Assembly (NCBI RefSeq): GCF_021431925.1
Contig: NZ_CP090371.1
Span: 1,798,001-1,862,000, forward strand
Direction of reading: 5' to 3'
From: Halobaculum sp. CBA1158
Lineage (GTDB): Archaea; Halobacteriota; Halobacteria; Halobacteriales; Haloferacaceae
Length of the DNA: 64,000 nucleotides
Shown: piece by piece, positions 43,051 to 52,302 of the stretch
How the letters are laid out: every line of letters begins with the position of its first letter
How positions within the stretch are numbered: the stretch's first letter is position 1
The notes under the pieces: generated by a model
The model's database searches: none
Told to the model about the DNA's origin: nothing
The model's input: the letters and a program-made list of their open reading frames with translations, nothing else
Program-made: the position numbers and the translations under genes

Positions 43051-45369
43051 TCACGGCTCGGGAGCGATCGCCTCGATCGGATGTTCGATCGAGTCCCCGA
43101 GGAGGGCGTCCAACTGCTCGCAGCAGGAGGTGCCCGAGGCGAGCACGCGCTCGGCGTCGCCGAACTGCTCGACCAGCGGCTCGCCCACGTCCATCGACAG
43201 CTCGTAGTACTCGGACTTGTAGCCGAAGCTCCCAGCCATCCCGCAACACTCCGTCTCGGAGGTCGTCACCTCGTAGCCCAGGCGCTCCAGCACGGCGACG
43301 GTGTGCGCCTCCAACTCGAGCGTCCGCTGCTGGCAGTGGGCGTGGTACGCGACCGGCTCCCCGGTTTCGCCGCCGTCGCCGTCGCGACCCGTCTCGGCCG
43401 CCGTCAGTCCGCCGGCGTCCGCACCGTGCTCGAGCAGCCCGTAGACGTACTCGAGCGCCTCGTAGCTGCCGTCGGCGAGTCGCTCGGCGTCCGCCTCGGG
43501 AAGCAGTCGCTCGTACTCGCGCTCGAACGCCGCGAGGTCGCTCGGCTCGATCACGACCACGTCGCGCCCGGCCTCGATCTCCGGGAGGAGGGCGTCGCGA
43601 CAGCGCTCCGCCTTCCTCCGGGCCGTCTCGACCATCCCCTGCGACAGCGGCGCGCGCCCGCTCCCGACGGCGGCCGACTCGGGAACGGTCACTCGGACGC
43701 CCAGCGCCTCCAGCGTCCGGACCGCCGCCTTCCCGCGGTCGACGGCGACGTGGTTCGTGTACACGTCGGGGTACACCACCGCCTCGCGTCGGGCCATCGA
43801 CTCGCTCACCCGCGGGCCGCCCCGGTCGCGGAACCAGTCGACGAGCGTCTCACGCTCGAACTTTGGGAGGTCGCGCTCGCGGGCGACGCCGAGCCAGCGG
43901 TCCATCGCCGCCCGGACCGGTCCGAGGTCGGCCGCCCGGTTCGACAGCGGCGCGGTCGCGCTCCCCAGTCGCGCCAGCGTCTCGAAGTTCCCGAAGAGTC
44001 GCTTGGCGGGGTCGAGCCCCGCCGGCTCCTCGTCGGGCGTCAGGCCGTCGACGAGGAAGTCGAACTCCCCCGCGACGCCGTCCCCGGGGTCGCCGTCGCG
44101 GCGCTCGTCGCCGACGCCGTGATCGCCGCGGTTGATCCGGTCGCGGACGACCGTGTTGATCCACGGGATGTCGATCCCGACGGGGCAGGCGGGGACGCAC
44201 CGCGAACAGCCGGTGCAGAGGTCGTTGAACTCCGCGGCCGTGTCCAGCCCCTCGACCCCGGCCTCCCAGCCCGTGGCGATCCCCCCCGAGTACGTCTCCC
44301 CGCCGAAGGCGTGACCGCCGACCGACTGGAAGTTGCCGCAGGAGTTCGAGCAGGCGCTACACCGGATGCAGTACAGCGTCTCGCGGAGGTCGTCGTCCTC
44401 GCGCATCGCCAGCCGCCCGTTGTCGACGAGCACCAGGTGGAAGTCGCGTTCGGGATGGGGCTCGCCCGCGCCGACGCCGCCGGCGGTTCCCGGGTCCGCG
44501 ATCGGTTCGTCGGGCCCGCCGAACCGGACCGGCGGCGACGGCGTCGGCGGCGTGAACAGCGAGACGTAGGAGGTGATGTCCTGGCCCGTCCCGGACCGGC
44601 CGATCAGCTCGACGAACGGCGCGAGGTCCTCGACGCTCGGGATCACCTTCTCGACGCCCGCGACGGCGACGTGCGTGTCCGGCACGACCGCGGTCTTGCG
44701 GGCGTTGCCCTCGCTGGTGACCAGCGCCAGCGACCCCGAATCGGCCGTGAGGAAGTTCGCGCCCGTGACGCCCACGTCGGCCGTCTCGATCTCCGTCAGC
44801 AGCTTCTCGCGGGCGAACCGCGTCAGCTCCTCGGCCGTCTCCGGCCGGTCGTCCTCGGCCAGGTCGAACCGCTCGGCGAACAGGTCGGCGATGGCCTCGC
44901 GCGACTTGTGGATGCCCGGCGCGACGATGTGGCTCGGCTCCTCGTCGGCCAACTGGATCACCCACTCCCCGAGGTCAGTCTCGGTGACGCGCGCGCCGTC
45001 GGCCTCGAGCGCGTCGTTCAAGTCGAGTTCTTCGGTCGTCATCGACTTGCTCTTGACGACGTTCTCCCCGTCGACCACCTCCCGAACGTAGGCGTTCGCG
45101 TCGGCGGCGTCGTCGGCGACGTACACGGTCCCGCCTCGGGCCTCGACCCGTTCGCGCAGGTCGTCGATCAGGTCTGGCAGGCGCTCGATCGCGTCCTCCT
45201 TGATCGACCGCGCCTCCGCCTTCAGCGACTCGTAGTCGTCGAGGTCGGCGGTCGACTCGTAGCGACCGCGGTTGAACCCCCGGGTGTTCGCCGCGACCGC
45301 GTCGCCCTCGGTCTCCAGCAGCTCGCGGATCCGGGCGGCGCGCTCGTCGCGCGAGGACGGCTTACTCAC
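43051..45369 (-). CDS. fused LutB-LutA-type lactate oxidation iron-sulfur protein
   Basis: 772-residue protein. The N-terminal half is LutB-like: LUD domain (about residues 60-300, SKSMTTEELDLNDALEADG, GVTGANFLTADSGSLALV) and two 4Fe-4S motifs CIRCSACSNSCG and CTGCSRCVPACPVG. The C-terminal third resembles LutA/GlpC with paired CCG-type motifs (AYHAHCQQRTLE, ETECCGMAGSFGYKSEYY, GTSCCEQL). Bacteria encode these as separate LutA and LutB proteins. It overlaps lutC by 8 nt and is divergent from the D-lactate dehydrogenase. It probably passes electrons from L-lactate to the respiratory chain. Confidence 0.92.
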   Translation of the reverse strand: MSKPSSRDERAARIRELLETEGDAVAANTRGFNRGRYESTADLDDYESLKAEARSIKEDAIERLPDLIDDLRERVEARGGTVYVADDAADANAYVREVVDGENVVKSKSMTTEELDLNDALEADGARVTETDLGEWVIQLADEEPSHIVAPGIHKSREAIADLFAERFDLAEDDRPETAEELTRFAREKLLTEIETADVGVTGANFLTADSGSLALVTSEGNARKTAVVPDTHVAVAGVEKVIPSVEDLAPFVELIGRSGTGQDITSYVSLFTPPTPSPPVRFGGPDEPIADPGTAGGVGAGEPHPERDFHLVLVDNGRLAMREDDDLRETLYCIRCSACSNSCGNFQSVGGHAFGGETYSGGIATGWEAGVEGLDTAAEFNDLCTGCSRCVPACPVGIDIPWINTVVRDRINRGDHGVGDERRDGDPGDGVAGEFDFLVDGLTPDEEPAGLDPAKRLFGNFETLARLGSATAPLSNRAADLGPVRAAMDRWLGVARERDLPKFERETLVDWFRDRGGPRVSESMARREAVVYPDVYTNHVAVDRGKAAVRTLEALGVRVTVPESAAVGSGRAPLSQGMVETARRKAERCRDALLPEIEAGRDVVVIEPSDLAAFEREYERLLPEADAERLADGSYEALEYVYGLLEHGADAGGLTAAETGRDGDGGETGEPVAYHAHCQQRTLELEAHTVAVLERLGYEVTTSETECCGMAGSFGYKSEYYELSMDVGEPLVEQFGDAERVLASGTSCCEQLDALLGDSIEHPIEAIAPEP

Positions 45370-45883
45370 GGTCGCCCTCCACGAGGACGATCTCCACCTC
45401 GCGCGGCCCGTGCGCGCCGACGACGAGGTCGCCCATGTCGGCGGTCGCGGACGGACCGGTCGCGATCACGGCGCTCTCGCCCGCGCGGAGGCGGTCACCG
45501 AGGACGCCCATCGCCTCGCGCATGCCGGGCACCACGTCGCCGGCGCGCACGACCGCGACGTGGCGGTCCGGGAACAGCGAGACCGCCTCGGTTCCGGCGG
45601 CGTCCGAGCACACCACGACGCTACCGTAGTCGGCGACGGCGAGCGTCGCGGCCGTGACGCCGGTGACGGCGGCGTCGAGGTCGGCCGGGGTGGGATCGGT
45701 CGCGACGCCGTCCGGGAGCGAGAGCCCGCCGGGGAGGCGGACGCCGACCGCCGGCTCCGCGACCAGGTCGGCGATCGCGCTCGCGACCGCGTCGGGGTCG
45801 GGATCGACCCGGTGGACGGCGGCGTGGTGACGCTCGGCGTTGGCGACGAACGCCGCGCACTCGTCGGGCGTGTCCGACTGCAT
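45362..45883 (-). CDS. lutC: LUD domain protein, LutC-like
   Basis: 173-residue LUD-fold protein, the third component of the LutABC lactate utilisation system. Characteristic stretches are VGVRLPGGLSLPDGV, TGVTAATLAVADYGSVVV, SLFPDRHVAVVRAGDVVPGM and VIATGPSATADMGDLVVGAHGPREVEIVLVEG. It precedes the LutB-LutA fusion with an 8-nt overlap, which indicates translational coupling. The 114-bp region upstream is shared with the divergent dehydrogenase gene. Confidence 0.92.
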   Translation of the reverse strand: MQSDTPDECAAFVANAERHHAAVHRVDPDPDAVASAIADLVAEPAVGVRLPGGLSLPDGVATDPTPADLDAAVTGVTAATLAVADYGSVVVCSDAAGTEAVSLFPDRHVAVVRAGDVVPGMREAMGVLGDRLRAGESAVIATGPSATADMGDLVVGAHGPREVEIVLVEGDRE

Positions 45884-45997
45884 GCGAGACGGTAGCGGAC
45901 CCCGACGGCTTGGGTGTTGTGTCGTCGCTGTCGCCGTCGCCGTGTTCGCCGCTCCCCGCGGGCTTATGTGAGTCCCAGCCACACCCACCGACACCAG

Positions 45998-48900
45998 ATG
46001 TCTTCCGACGCCCCGTCCCCACCCGACGGCGGACCGGACCTGTCGAGCGCCGATTACGACTACGCCTCCGGCGACGTCGAGCGCCCCGGCCTCGTCGACG
46101 ACCTCGAGGAGCGCGTCGCCGGCGAGGTCCGCTTCGACACCTACTCGCGACAGCTGTACGCGACCGACGCCTCCGCGTACCAACAGACGCCGATCGGCGT
46201 GGTGTTCCCCCGCGACACCGACGACGTGGCGGCAGTAATGCGCTACTGTGCCGACCGCGAGATCCCCGTGCTTCCGCGGGGCGGCGGCACGTCGCTTGCG
46301 GGCCAGACCGTGAACGAAGCGGTCGTCCTCGACTTCACGAAGCACATGGACGGGATCCGCGACCTCGACCCCGAGGGGCGGGAAGCGACCGTCGACGCCG
46401 GCTGTATCGTCGCCGAACTCAACGAGGCGGCCGAACCGCACGGCCTGAAGTTCGCGCCCGACCCGGCCTGGCGCGACAAGTCGGCGATCGGCGGCGCGAT
46501 CGGCAACAACTCCACCGGCGCGCACTCGCTGAAGTACGGCAAGACCGACGCGTACGTCGAGTCGTGCGAGGTCGTGCTCGCGGACGGCTCCGTCGAGACG
46601 TTCGGTGACATCGAGGTGGCGACGATGCGCGAGGAGGGCGACCCCGAGGGCGACCTGCTCGAACGGATCTACGCCGAGGTCGTCCGCGTCATCGACGAGG
46701 AGGGCGAGGAGGTGACCGCGCGCTACCCCGACATGAAGCGCAACGTCTCCGGCTACAACCTCGACGTGCTCGTCGAGGAGGCCCGCGGGCAGTGGGGTCA
46801 GCAGGGCGTTGGAGCCACAGATCCCGGCGAGGCGGGAACCGTCAACCTCGCGCGGCTCATGTGCGGAAGCGAGGGGACCCTGGGTATCGTCACCGAGGCG
46901 ACCGTCTCGCTGGTCGAGGTGCCCGAGACGAAGGCCGTCGCGCTGCTCACCTACGACTCGCTGACCGACGCGATGGAGGACGTGGCCCCGATCCTCGAAC
47001 ACGGCCCCGCGGCCGTCGAGGTGATGGACGACACGTTCCTCGACCTGGCGCGCGAGACCGCGGAGTTCCGGGACGTGGTCGGGATGCTCCCCGACGGCAC
47101 CGACTCGGTGTTGCTCGTGGAGTTCTACGCCGAGGACGACGACGACGGGCGCGAGAAGGTGGCGGGCCTCGCGGCCGACCGCTGTCCGGGCTCCGAGACG
47201 AAGGTCGCCGCGGGCGCGGACGCCGTCACCGCCGACGCGACCGCGCGGGCGACGCACGTGCTCGAGGCCCACGACGCCGACCGGCGCGCGACGTTCTGGA
47301 AGATGCGCAAGGCAGGGATGCCGATCCTCCTCAGTCGCACCTCCGACGCGAAGCACCTCTCGTTCATCGAGGACTGCGCCGTCCCGCCCGAACGCCTCGC
47401 GGACTACGTCGAGGACTTCCAGGCCCTGCTGGAGGAGGTCGGAACGTTCGCGTCCTTCTACGCCCACGCCGGTCCGGGCGTGCTCCACGTCCGACCGCTC
47501 GTCGAGACGAAGTCACTCGACGGGCTCGAGCAGTTCGAGCGCATCGCCGACGGCGCGAGCGACCTCGTGGTGAAGTACGGCGGGAGCGTCTCCGGCGAGC
47601 ACGGCGACGGCCGCGCGCGAACTCAGTGGAACCGGAAGCTGTACGGCGACGACCTCTGGCACACCTTCCGCGACCTCAAGACCGCGTTCGACCCCGACTG
47701 GCTCCTGAACCCGGGGAACGTCTGCGGCGACCACAGCCTCACCGAGCACCTCCGATTCGACCCCGAGTACGCCTTCGACACCGGCTTCGAGCCGGAGTTG
47801 AACTGGGACAACGAGAACGGCTTCCAGGGGATGACGGAGCTGTGTCACGGCTGCGGCGGCTGTCGCGGCGGCCAGTCGACCACCGGCGGCGTGATGTGTC
47901 CCACCTACCGCGCGGCCGACGAGGAGATCCAAAGCACCCGCGGCCGGGCGAACCTCCTGCGCGGGGCGATGTCGGGCGACCTCCCGGACGACCCGTTCGA
48001 GGAGGAGTTCGCCTCCGAGGTCATGGACCTGTGCATCGGCTGTAAGGGCTGCAAACACGACTGCCCCAGCGGCGTCGACATGGCGAAGCTGAAGGCCGAG
48101 GTCGTCCACGAGCGCCACGAGCGCGAGGGGCCGAGCCTGCGCGACCGCCTGTTCGCGAACATCAACCTCGTCTCGCGGCTCGGCTCGGCGCTCGCGCCCG
48201 TCTCGAACCTCGCGACGAAGGTGCCCGGGTCGCGGGTGATCGGCGAGAAGGTGCTCGGAATCGCCGCCGAGCGCGACCTGCCGACGTTCCACAGCACCAC
48301 GCTCCGCGACTGGTACGCAGCGCGCGGCGGCGCGACGGTGTCGGAGGCCGACGCCGAGCGCGTCGCCGTGCTCGTGCCCGACACCTACACCAACTACAAC
48401 CACCCGGAGGCCGGCAAGGCGGCCGTCCGCGTCCTGGAGGCGGCGGGCGTGCGCGTCGAACTCGCGGACGTGGAAGACACCGGCCGACCGGCCCACAGCA
48501 TGGGCTTCCTCGACGCCGCGCGCGAACGGACGGCCGCGGCGGTCGCGGACCTCGCTCCGCGGATCGAGGACGGCCGCGACGTGGTCGTCGTCGAGCCGAG
48601 CGAGGCGGTGATGCTCCAGTCGGATCTCCTGGACCTCCACGACTCCGAGGACGCCGCCGCCGTCGCGGCCAACAGCTACGGCGTGCTGGAGTACGTCGAC
48701 GCCTTCCGACTGGACGAGCGGATGGACCTCGGGGGGTCGGGCTCTCTGACCTACCACGGGCATTGCCACCAGAAGGCGACGAAGAAGGACCACCACGCGG
48801 TCGGCGTGCTCCGGCGCGCTGGCTACGAGGTCGACCCGCTGGACTCCACCTGCTGCGGGATGGCCGGGAGCTTCGGCTACGAGGCCGAACACCACTCGAT

Positions 48901-49066
48901 GAGCCGCTCGATCGCGTCGATCCTCTTCGACCAGGTCGACGAGAGCCCCGGCGAGGAGGTGACCGCGCCCGGGGCTTCCTGCCGGTCGCAACTGGCCGAG
49001 CGCGAGGACGCCGACGGCGACCCGCCCCACCCGATCGAGAAGGTCGCCGCCGCGGTGATCGACTGA
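45998..49066 (+). CDS. dld: FAD-linked D-lactate dehydrogenase with iron-sulfur and CCG domains
   Basis: 1022-residue Dld-type respiratory dehydrogenase. FAD-binding PCMH domain (IPVLPRGGGTSLAGQTV, SAIGGAIGNNSTGAHSLKYGKT, LMCGSEGTLGIVTEAT) is followed by the FAD-oxidase C domain (FASFYAHAGPGVLHVRPLV, KYGGSVSGEHGDGRART, DPDWLLNPGNV). Two Fe-S motifs follow (CHGCGGCRGG, CIGCKGCKHDCPSGVD), then CCG motifs (YHGHCHQKATKK, STCCGMAGSFGYEAEHH). It probably oxidises D-lactate or another 2-hydroxy acid at the membrane. ATG 45998 with CTTATGTG about 33 nt upstream; divergent from lutC. Confidence 0.93.
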   Translation: MSSDAPSPPDGGPDLSSADYDYASGDVERPGLVDDLEERVAGEVRFDTYSRQLYATDASAYQQTPIGVVFPRDTDDVAAVMRYCADREIPVLPRGGGTSLAGQTVNEAVVLDFTKHMDGIRDLDPEGREATVDAGCIVAELNEAAEPHGLKFAPDPAWRDKSAIGGAIGNNSTGAHSLKYGKTDAYVESCEVVLADGSVETFGDIEVATMREEGDPEGDLLERIYAEVVRVIDEEGEEVTARYPDMKRNVSGYNLDVLVEEARGQWGQQGVGATDPGEAGTVNLARLMCGSEGTLGIVTEATVSLVEVPETKAVALLTYDSLTDAMEDVAPILEHGPAAVEVMDDTFLDLARETAEFRDVVGMLPDGTDSVLLVEFYAEDDDDGREKVAGLAADRCPGSETKVAAGADAVTADATARATHVLEAHDADRRATFWKMRKAGMPILLSRTSDAKHLSFIEDCAVPPERLADYVEDFQALLEEVGTFASFYAHAGPGVLHVRPLVETKSLDGLEQFERIADGASDLVVKYGGSVSGEHGDGRARTQWNRKLYGDDLWHTFRDLKTAFDPDWLLNPGNVCGDHSLTEHLRFDPEYAFDTGFEPELNWDNENGFQGMTELCHGCGGCRGGQSTTGGVMCPTYRAADEEIQSTRGRANLLRGAMSGDLPDDPFEEEFASEVMDLCIGCKGCKHDCPSGVDMAKLKAEVVHERHEREGPSLRDRLFANINLVSRLGSALAPVSNLATKVPGSRVIGEKVLGIAAERDLPTFHSTTLRDWYAARGGATVSEADAERVAVLVPDTYTNYNHPEAGKAAVRVLEAAGVRVELADVEDTGRPAHSMGFLDAARERTAAAVADLAPRIEDGRDVVVVEPSEAVMLQSDLLDLHDSEDAAAVAANSYGVLEYVDAFRLDERMDLGGSGSLTYHGHCHQKATKKDHHAVGVLRRAGYEVDPLDSTCCGMAGSFGYEAEHHSMSRSIASILFDQVDESPGEEVTAPGASCRSQLAEREDADGDPPHPIEKVAAAVID

Positions 49067-49178
49067 GCCGGAGCGTCCACCGCGCTCGTCGAGCACGTCG
49101 CGACCGCGTCCGCGTCCGCAACCGCGACCGCAACCGCGTCCGCGACACGGTTAACACGGGGCGCGTCGAGACGCGGGT

Positions 49179-49391
49179 ATGAACAGGCTGACCGCGCTCC
49201 CGCTGTTCGGCTTTCTCACCGTCTTCGGAGTGCTGTACGTCGCGGGCGCGTTCGAGGGCGTCCCGGTCGCCGAGCGCGCCGGCGGGTTCGTGCTGGGAGT
49301 TCTCACCGTGCTGGCGCTCGTCGCGGGCTACTCCTTCGCGAGGGGGTACCGCGGCGACGAGGACGAGGACGAGGACGACCCGGCCGCCTGA
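49179..49391 (+). CDS. small membrane protein with two predicted helices
   Basis: 70-residue protein: LTALPLFGFLTVFGVLYVAGAF (helix 1, about residues 4-25) and GGFVLGVLTVLALVAGYSFARG (helix 2, about 35-56), then an acidic Glu/Asp tail that is probably cytoplasmic. Unknown function. ATG 49179 with a GGTTAACACG element about 27 nt upstream. The DNA just before it is a simple CGCGTCCGCAACCGC-type repeat. Confidence 0.8.
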   Translation: MNRLTALPLFGFLTVFGVLYVAGAFEGVPVAERAGGFVLGVLTVLALVAGYSFARGYRGDEDEDEDDPAA

Positions 49392-49466
49392 CGCCGTCCG
49401 ATCAAATCCGCCGTTCGCGCCCTCACCGTCCGCACCGTCGCCGTCGCCGCTACGTCGCGATCGCGG

Positions 49467-49769
49467 TCAGGCGTCGAAACTCCCGTCGAACACGCGTCCG
49501 TCGACGACGACCGTGCCGTCCGCGTCGACGGTCACCTCGTGGTCCTCGAGGGCGAACGACAGCCGCCAGTCGCCGCCGTCGTGGCCCGCGAGCATGTCGA
49601 GCACGTCCGCGTCGATCGCGTCGTGGAGTCGCACGTCGAGGTCGACGGGATCGACGCCGCGGACCGACGAGACCGCCTCGACGACGGCCGTCTGCGGCGA
49701 CTGGGATCGGACTTCGTGCTCGTGCGTGCTCCGCGACCGGTCGACCTGGGTGTTCGAGTGGTTCGTCAT
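49467..49769 (-). CDS. HalOD1 output domain protein
   Basis: 100-residue stand-alone halobacterial output domain 1: SPQTAVVEAVSSVRGVDPVDLDVRLHDAIDADVLDML followed by LSFALEDHEVTVDADGTVVVDG. Such domains occur alone or fused to receiver/sensor modules and are thought to be signalling outputs. The first 20 residues are polar. ATG at 49767-49769; promoter not clear. Downstream on the other side is the small membrane protein. Confidence 0.92.
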   Translation of the reverse strand: MTNHSNTQVDRSRSTHEHEVRSQSPQTAVVEAVSSVRGVDPVDLDVRLHDAIDADVLDMLAGHDGGDWRLSFALEDHEVTVDADGTVVVDGRVFDGSFDA

Positions 49770-49878
49770 GGCTGGCTCGACGCCGCGGGCCGACCGGAGC
49801 CACGGGCGGTACGGTCGCCCTCGACTCCGGGGTCGGTCACCGCCGCGGTTCGATACTCCGAGAAGTCGCGAACGACGT

Positions 49879-49931
49879 AAAAATCCGCGTCAGACGCGCG
49901 GATGACGACCGGCGGATCGCCGATCCGCCGG
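49879..49931 (-). terminator. double hairpin with T-run 3' of the aminotransferase gene
   Basis: On the minus strand after the aminotransferase stop (49968) there is a 23-nt palindrome (CCGGCGGATCG-C-CGATCCGCCGG, 49909-49931). A second hairpin CCGCG-N7-CGCGG (about 49885-49901) follows, then a run of five T (49879-49883). This is intrinsic-terminator-like and unusually clear for an archaeon. The AT stretch could also serve as a promoter for HalOD1. Confidence 0.55.
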
Positions 49932-49967
49932 AGCGAGAGCGGCGACCGAACGGATCCGAGGCCGGAG

Positions 49968-51119
49968 TCACAGCCCGTCGAGCACGCGACCGAGCGCGTC
50001 GAGCGCGGCCGCGCAGTCGTCGGGGGCGCGCCCGAGCGACACCCGGACCCCGTCGGGGACGCCGAAGAACCGCCCCGGGACGACGAGGACGCCGGCGTCC
50101 CACGCCGCCTCGGCCACGGCGTCGCCGTCGGCCGACTCGTGTCGCAGGACGCCGAACGGGGAGTCGTCGGCGACGACGCCCTCCAGGTCCCGGCGGTCGG
50201 CGAGGAATCCCGCGAGGAGGTCGTGGTTACGCCGGCAGTAATCGCGGGCCTCGGCGACCAGTTCGTCGCGATGGGCGAAGAACCGACGGGCGAGCGAGGC
50301 GCTCGGCGTCGCGAGGCCGGGCACGTGCCGCTCGACGGTGCGCGCGCGGTCGACGAACGGTTCGGGGCCGACGAGCCAGCCCACTCGGAGACCGCCCAGC
50401 CCGTGGAACTTGGTGAGCGACCCGACCGCGACGGTCGCCGGCAGTCCCGCGGCGGTGGGGCCACCGAAGGCGGTCCGCGGGTCGGTCCCGCCGCGGCGGT
50501 CCCCGCTCGCCTCGTCCGACCGACCGACGGTGTAGGGCGCGTACACCTCGTCGACGACGAGGTGGCCGCCGCGGTCCGCGACGACCTCGGCCGTCGCCGC
50601 CAGCGTCTCGCGGTCGGTCAGTCGCCCGGTGGGGTTGTGTCGATTCGTGACGGTCGCGTGCGCCAGCGGGCCGGTGAGGCCGTCGGCCGCGCCCGCGATG
50701 CGCTCGGGGTCGAGCGGGGCGCGCGGGCCGGGGCGCTCGAACCGCTCGACGCGCGTACCGAGTCCCCGAGGGGTCTTCACCAGCGGCTCGTATCCGGGAT
50801 CCTCGACGAGCGCGCGCGGCCGTCGGTCGGCGTCGGACCGCTCGCGCGCCAGCGCCGCCGCCGTCGCCGCAGCGAGGAAGCCGGCGTGGGTCGCCCCCGC
50901 GGTCGCCAGCACCCGGTCGGGCGCGACGCCGTACTCGTCGGCGACGCGCTCGCGCAGGGTCGCGTCGCTCGCGGGCGGGGCGAGCCCGCGGAGTCGGGAC
51001 GGGATCGGGTCCGCGGAGTCGTCCGGACCGGCCGGCCGGAGGTCGCTGGAGCCGAGGTCGTGGTCGGCCGCCCCGGGACGCCCCTCGATCCAGTCGATGT
51101 ACGCGAGCGGCGGGAACAT
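49968..51119 (-). CDS. class I/II PLP-dependent aminotransferase
   Basis: 383-residue fold-type I aminotransferase. The PLP region shows TAGATHAGFLAAATAAALA, NRHNPTGRLTDRE, HLVVDEVYAPY and the lysine segment VGSLTKFHGLGGLRVGWLVGP with the Schiff-base Lys, then a C-terminal SLGRAPDDCAAAL. Overall form is like histidinol-phosphate or alanine-type aminotransferases. Start MFPPLAYIDWIEGRPG at 51117-51119. Substrate unknown. Confidence 0.92.
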   Translation of the reverse strand: MFPPLAYIDWIEGRPGAADHDLGSSDLRPAGPDDSADPIPSRLRGLAPPASDATLRERVADEYGVAPDRVLATAGATHAGFLAAATAAALARERSDADRRPRALVEDPGYEPLVKTPRGLGTRVERFERPGPRAPLDPERIAGAADGLTGPLAHATVTNRHNPTGRLTDRETLAATAEVVADRGGHLVVDEVYAPYTVGRSDEASGDRRGGTDPRTAFGGPTAAGLPATVAVGSLTKFHGLGGLRVGWLVGPEPFVDRARTVERHVPGLATPSASLARRFFAHRDELVAEARDYCRRNHDLLAGFLADRRDLEGVVADDSPFGVLRHESADGDAVAEAAWDAGVLVVPGRFFGVPDGVRVSLGRAPDDCAAALDALGRVLDGL

Positions 51120-51208
51120 GCCTCGGAGTTCGGGGCGCGGGTGAAAAGCGCATCTCTCCGCGGGCGTCGCGGTCCCCCTGGTGCGCTCGGTCTCCCCGGT
51201 GCGCTCGG

Positions 51209-51634
51209 TCACTCCGTCCCGCCCAGCGCCGCGTACGCGTCGGCGACGGCGGCGCGGGCGGCGTCCGGCGAGCCGTATCGGGCCAGGTGCGACTGGCAGT
51301 CGCAGTCGGAGGAGCCGAAACCGTCGATTGGGCCCGCCGAGAGCGTTCGGGCGATCCGGCACTCGGCGTCGACGCCGTCGCCGACGCGCTCGACGCCCGC
51401 CAGCGAGACCCCGGGGTGACCGCCGAGGTAGTCGACGTGCCAATGGCGGACGTCGTGCTCGCCGGCGGCGACCCGGCGGTGGCGGTCGATCCGCGAGAAG
51501 CCGCCGCTCCCGAGCGCGCTGCCGGTGTAAGCGTAGCCGCCGGCCGGGAACTCGCGGGTCCCGAGCGCGCCGACGCGGACCTCGATCGACTCGGGGACGG
51601 CGAACAGGAGGGTGTAGGTGCCGGCGTGGCTCAC
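51209..51634 (-). CDS. DUF123 / GIY-YIG nuclease family protein
   Basis: 141-residue protein with the DUF123 form of GIY-YIG fold: GTYTLLFAVPESIEVRVGALG, FPAGGYAYTGSALGSGGFSRIDRH, then HWHVDYL and AECRIARTL with CDCQSHL at the end. Proteins of this type accompany endonuclease III in some archaea. It overlaps the ogt stop by 4 nt (ATGA), so it probably belongs to the same DNA-repair operon. Confidence 0.92.
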   Translation of the reverse strand: MSHAGTYTLLFAVPESIEVRVGALGTREFPAGGYAYTGSALGSGGFSRIDRHRRVAAGEHDVRHWHVDYLGGHPGVSLAGVERVGDGVDAECRIARTLSAGPIDGFGSSDCDCQSHLARYGSPDAARAAVADAYAALGGTE

Positions 51635-52164
51635 GGCGACCCGTCGACACCTCCGTCAGCGGTCGATTCCGAGGTCGCGTCGGCGTCGGCGGTCGCGTTC
51701 TCCTCGACGTCGGCGCTCGCCTCGGCGTCCGCGAGCGTCGTCTGGACGGTCTCCTCGCGCTCGTGTTCCAGCAGCCTGCGCTTGAGTTCGAGGCCGCCGG
51801 CCGCGGAGAACCCGCCGAGGCCGTCGGCGGCGACGACGCGGTGACACGGCACCACCAGCGGGACCGGGTTCCGGCCGCAGGCCGCGCCGACCGACTGGGG
51901 GGCCGTGTCGAGGTCGGCGGCGAGGTCGCCGTAGGTGCGCGTCTCGCCGTACGGGATGGCGGCCATCGCGCCCATCACGCGACCGACGAAGCCGTCGCGA
52001 TAGCGGACCGAGAGGTCGAACGACTCGCGGACGCCCTCGCGGTACTCGGCCACCTGCCGCCGGATCTCGTCGGCGTCGGCGTCGACGAACGAGGCGTCGA
52101 GGGCGAGTTCGCCGCCGGGCACGGCGACTGTGATCGGGTCGTCGTAGCCCGCCGTCGGGTCCAT
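51631..52164 (-). CDS. ogt: methylated-DNA--protein-cysteine methyltransferase
   Basis: 177-residue suicide repair protein removing O6-alkyl groups from guanine. The helix-turn-helix and active site are clear: IPYGETRTYGDLAADLDTAPQSVGAACGRNPVPLVVPCHRVVAADGLGGFSAAGGLELKRRLLEHE, with the acceptor Cys in PCHRV. An acidic tail of about 45 residues follows. ATG 52164 is preferred over GTG-like codons upstream. Followed by the DUF123 gene with a 4-nt overlap. Confidence 0.96.
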   Translation of the reverse strand: MDPTAGYDDPITVAVPGGELALDASFVDADADEIRRQVAEYREGVRESFDLSVRYRDGFVGRVMGAMAAIPYGETRTYGDLAADLDTAPQSVGAACGRNPVPLVVPCHRVVAADGLGGFSAAGGLELKRRLLEHEREETVQTTLADAEASADVEENATADADATSESTADGGVDGSP

Positions 52165-52302
52165 ATCGCCTCTCACACCCGGGAGCTAATCAACCCGGCG
52201 GCGAACGCCGCCGTATCGGCCGACGCGACGCCCGAGCGGCCGCGGCGACGCCGACGGCTCCATCACGACAGCGTTTTTCGCCCGCGGTCGCTATCGGGTC
52301 GT

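Noticed and set aside
43081-45657. 858-residue plus-strand frame
   Set aside because: Antisense to the LutB-LutA and LutC genes, which have clear Fe-S and LUD motifs.
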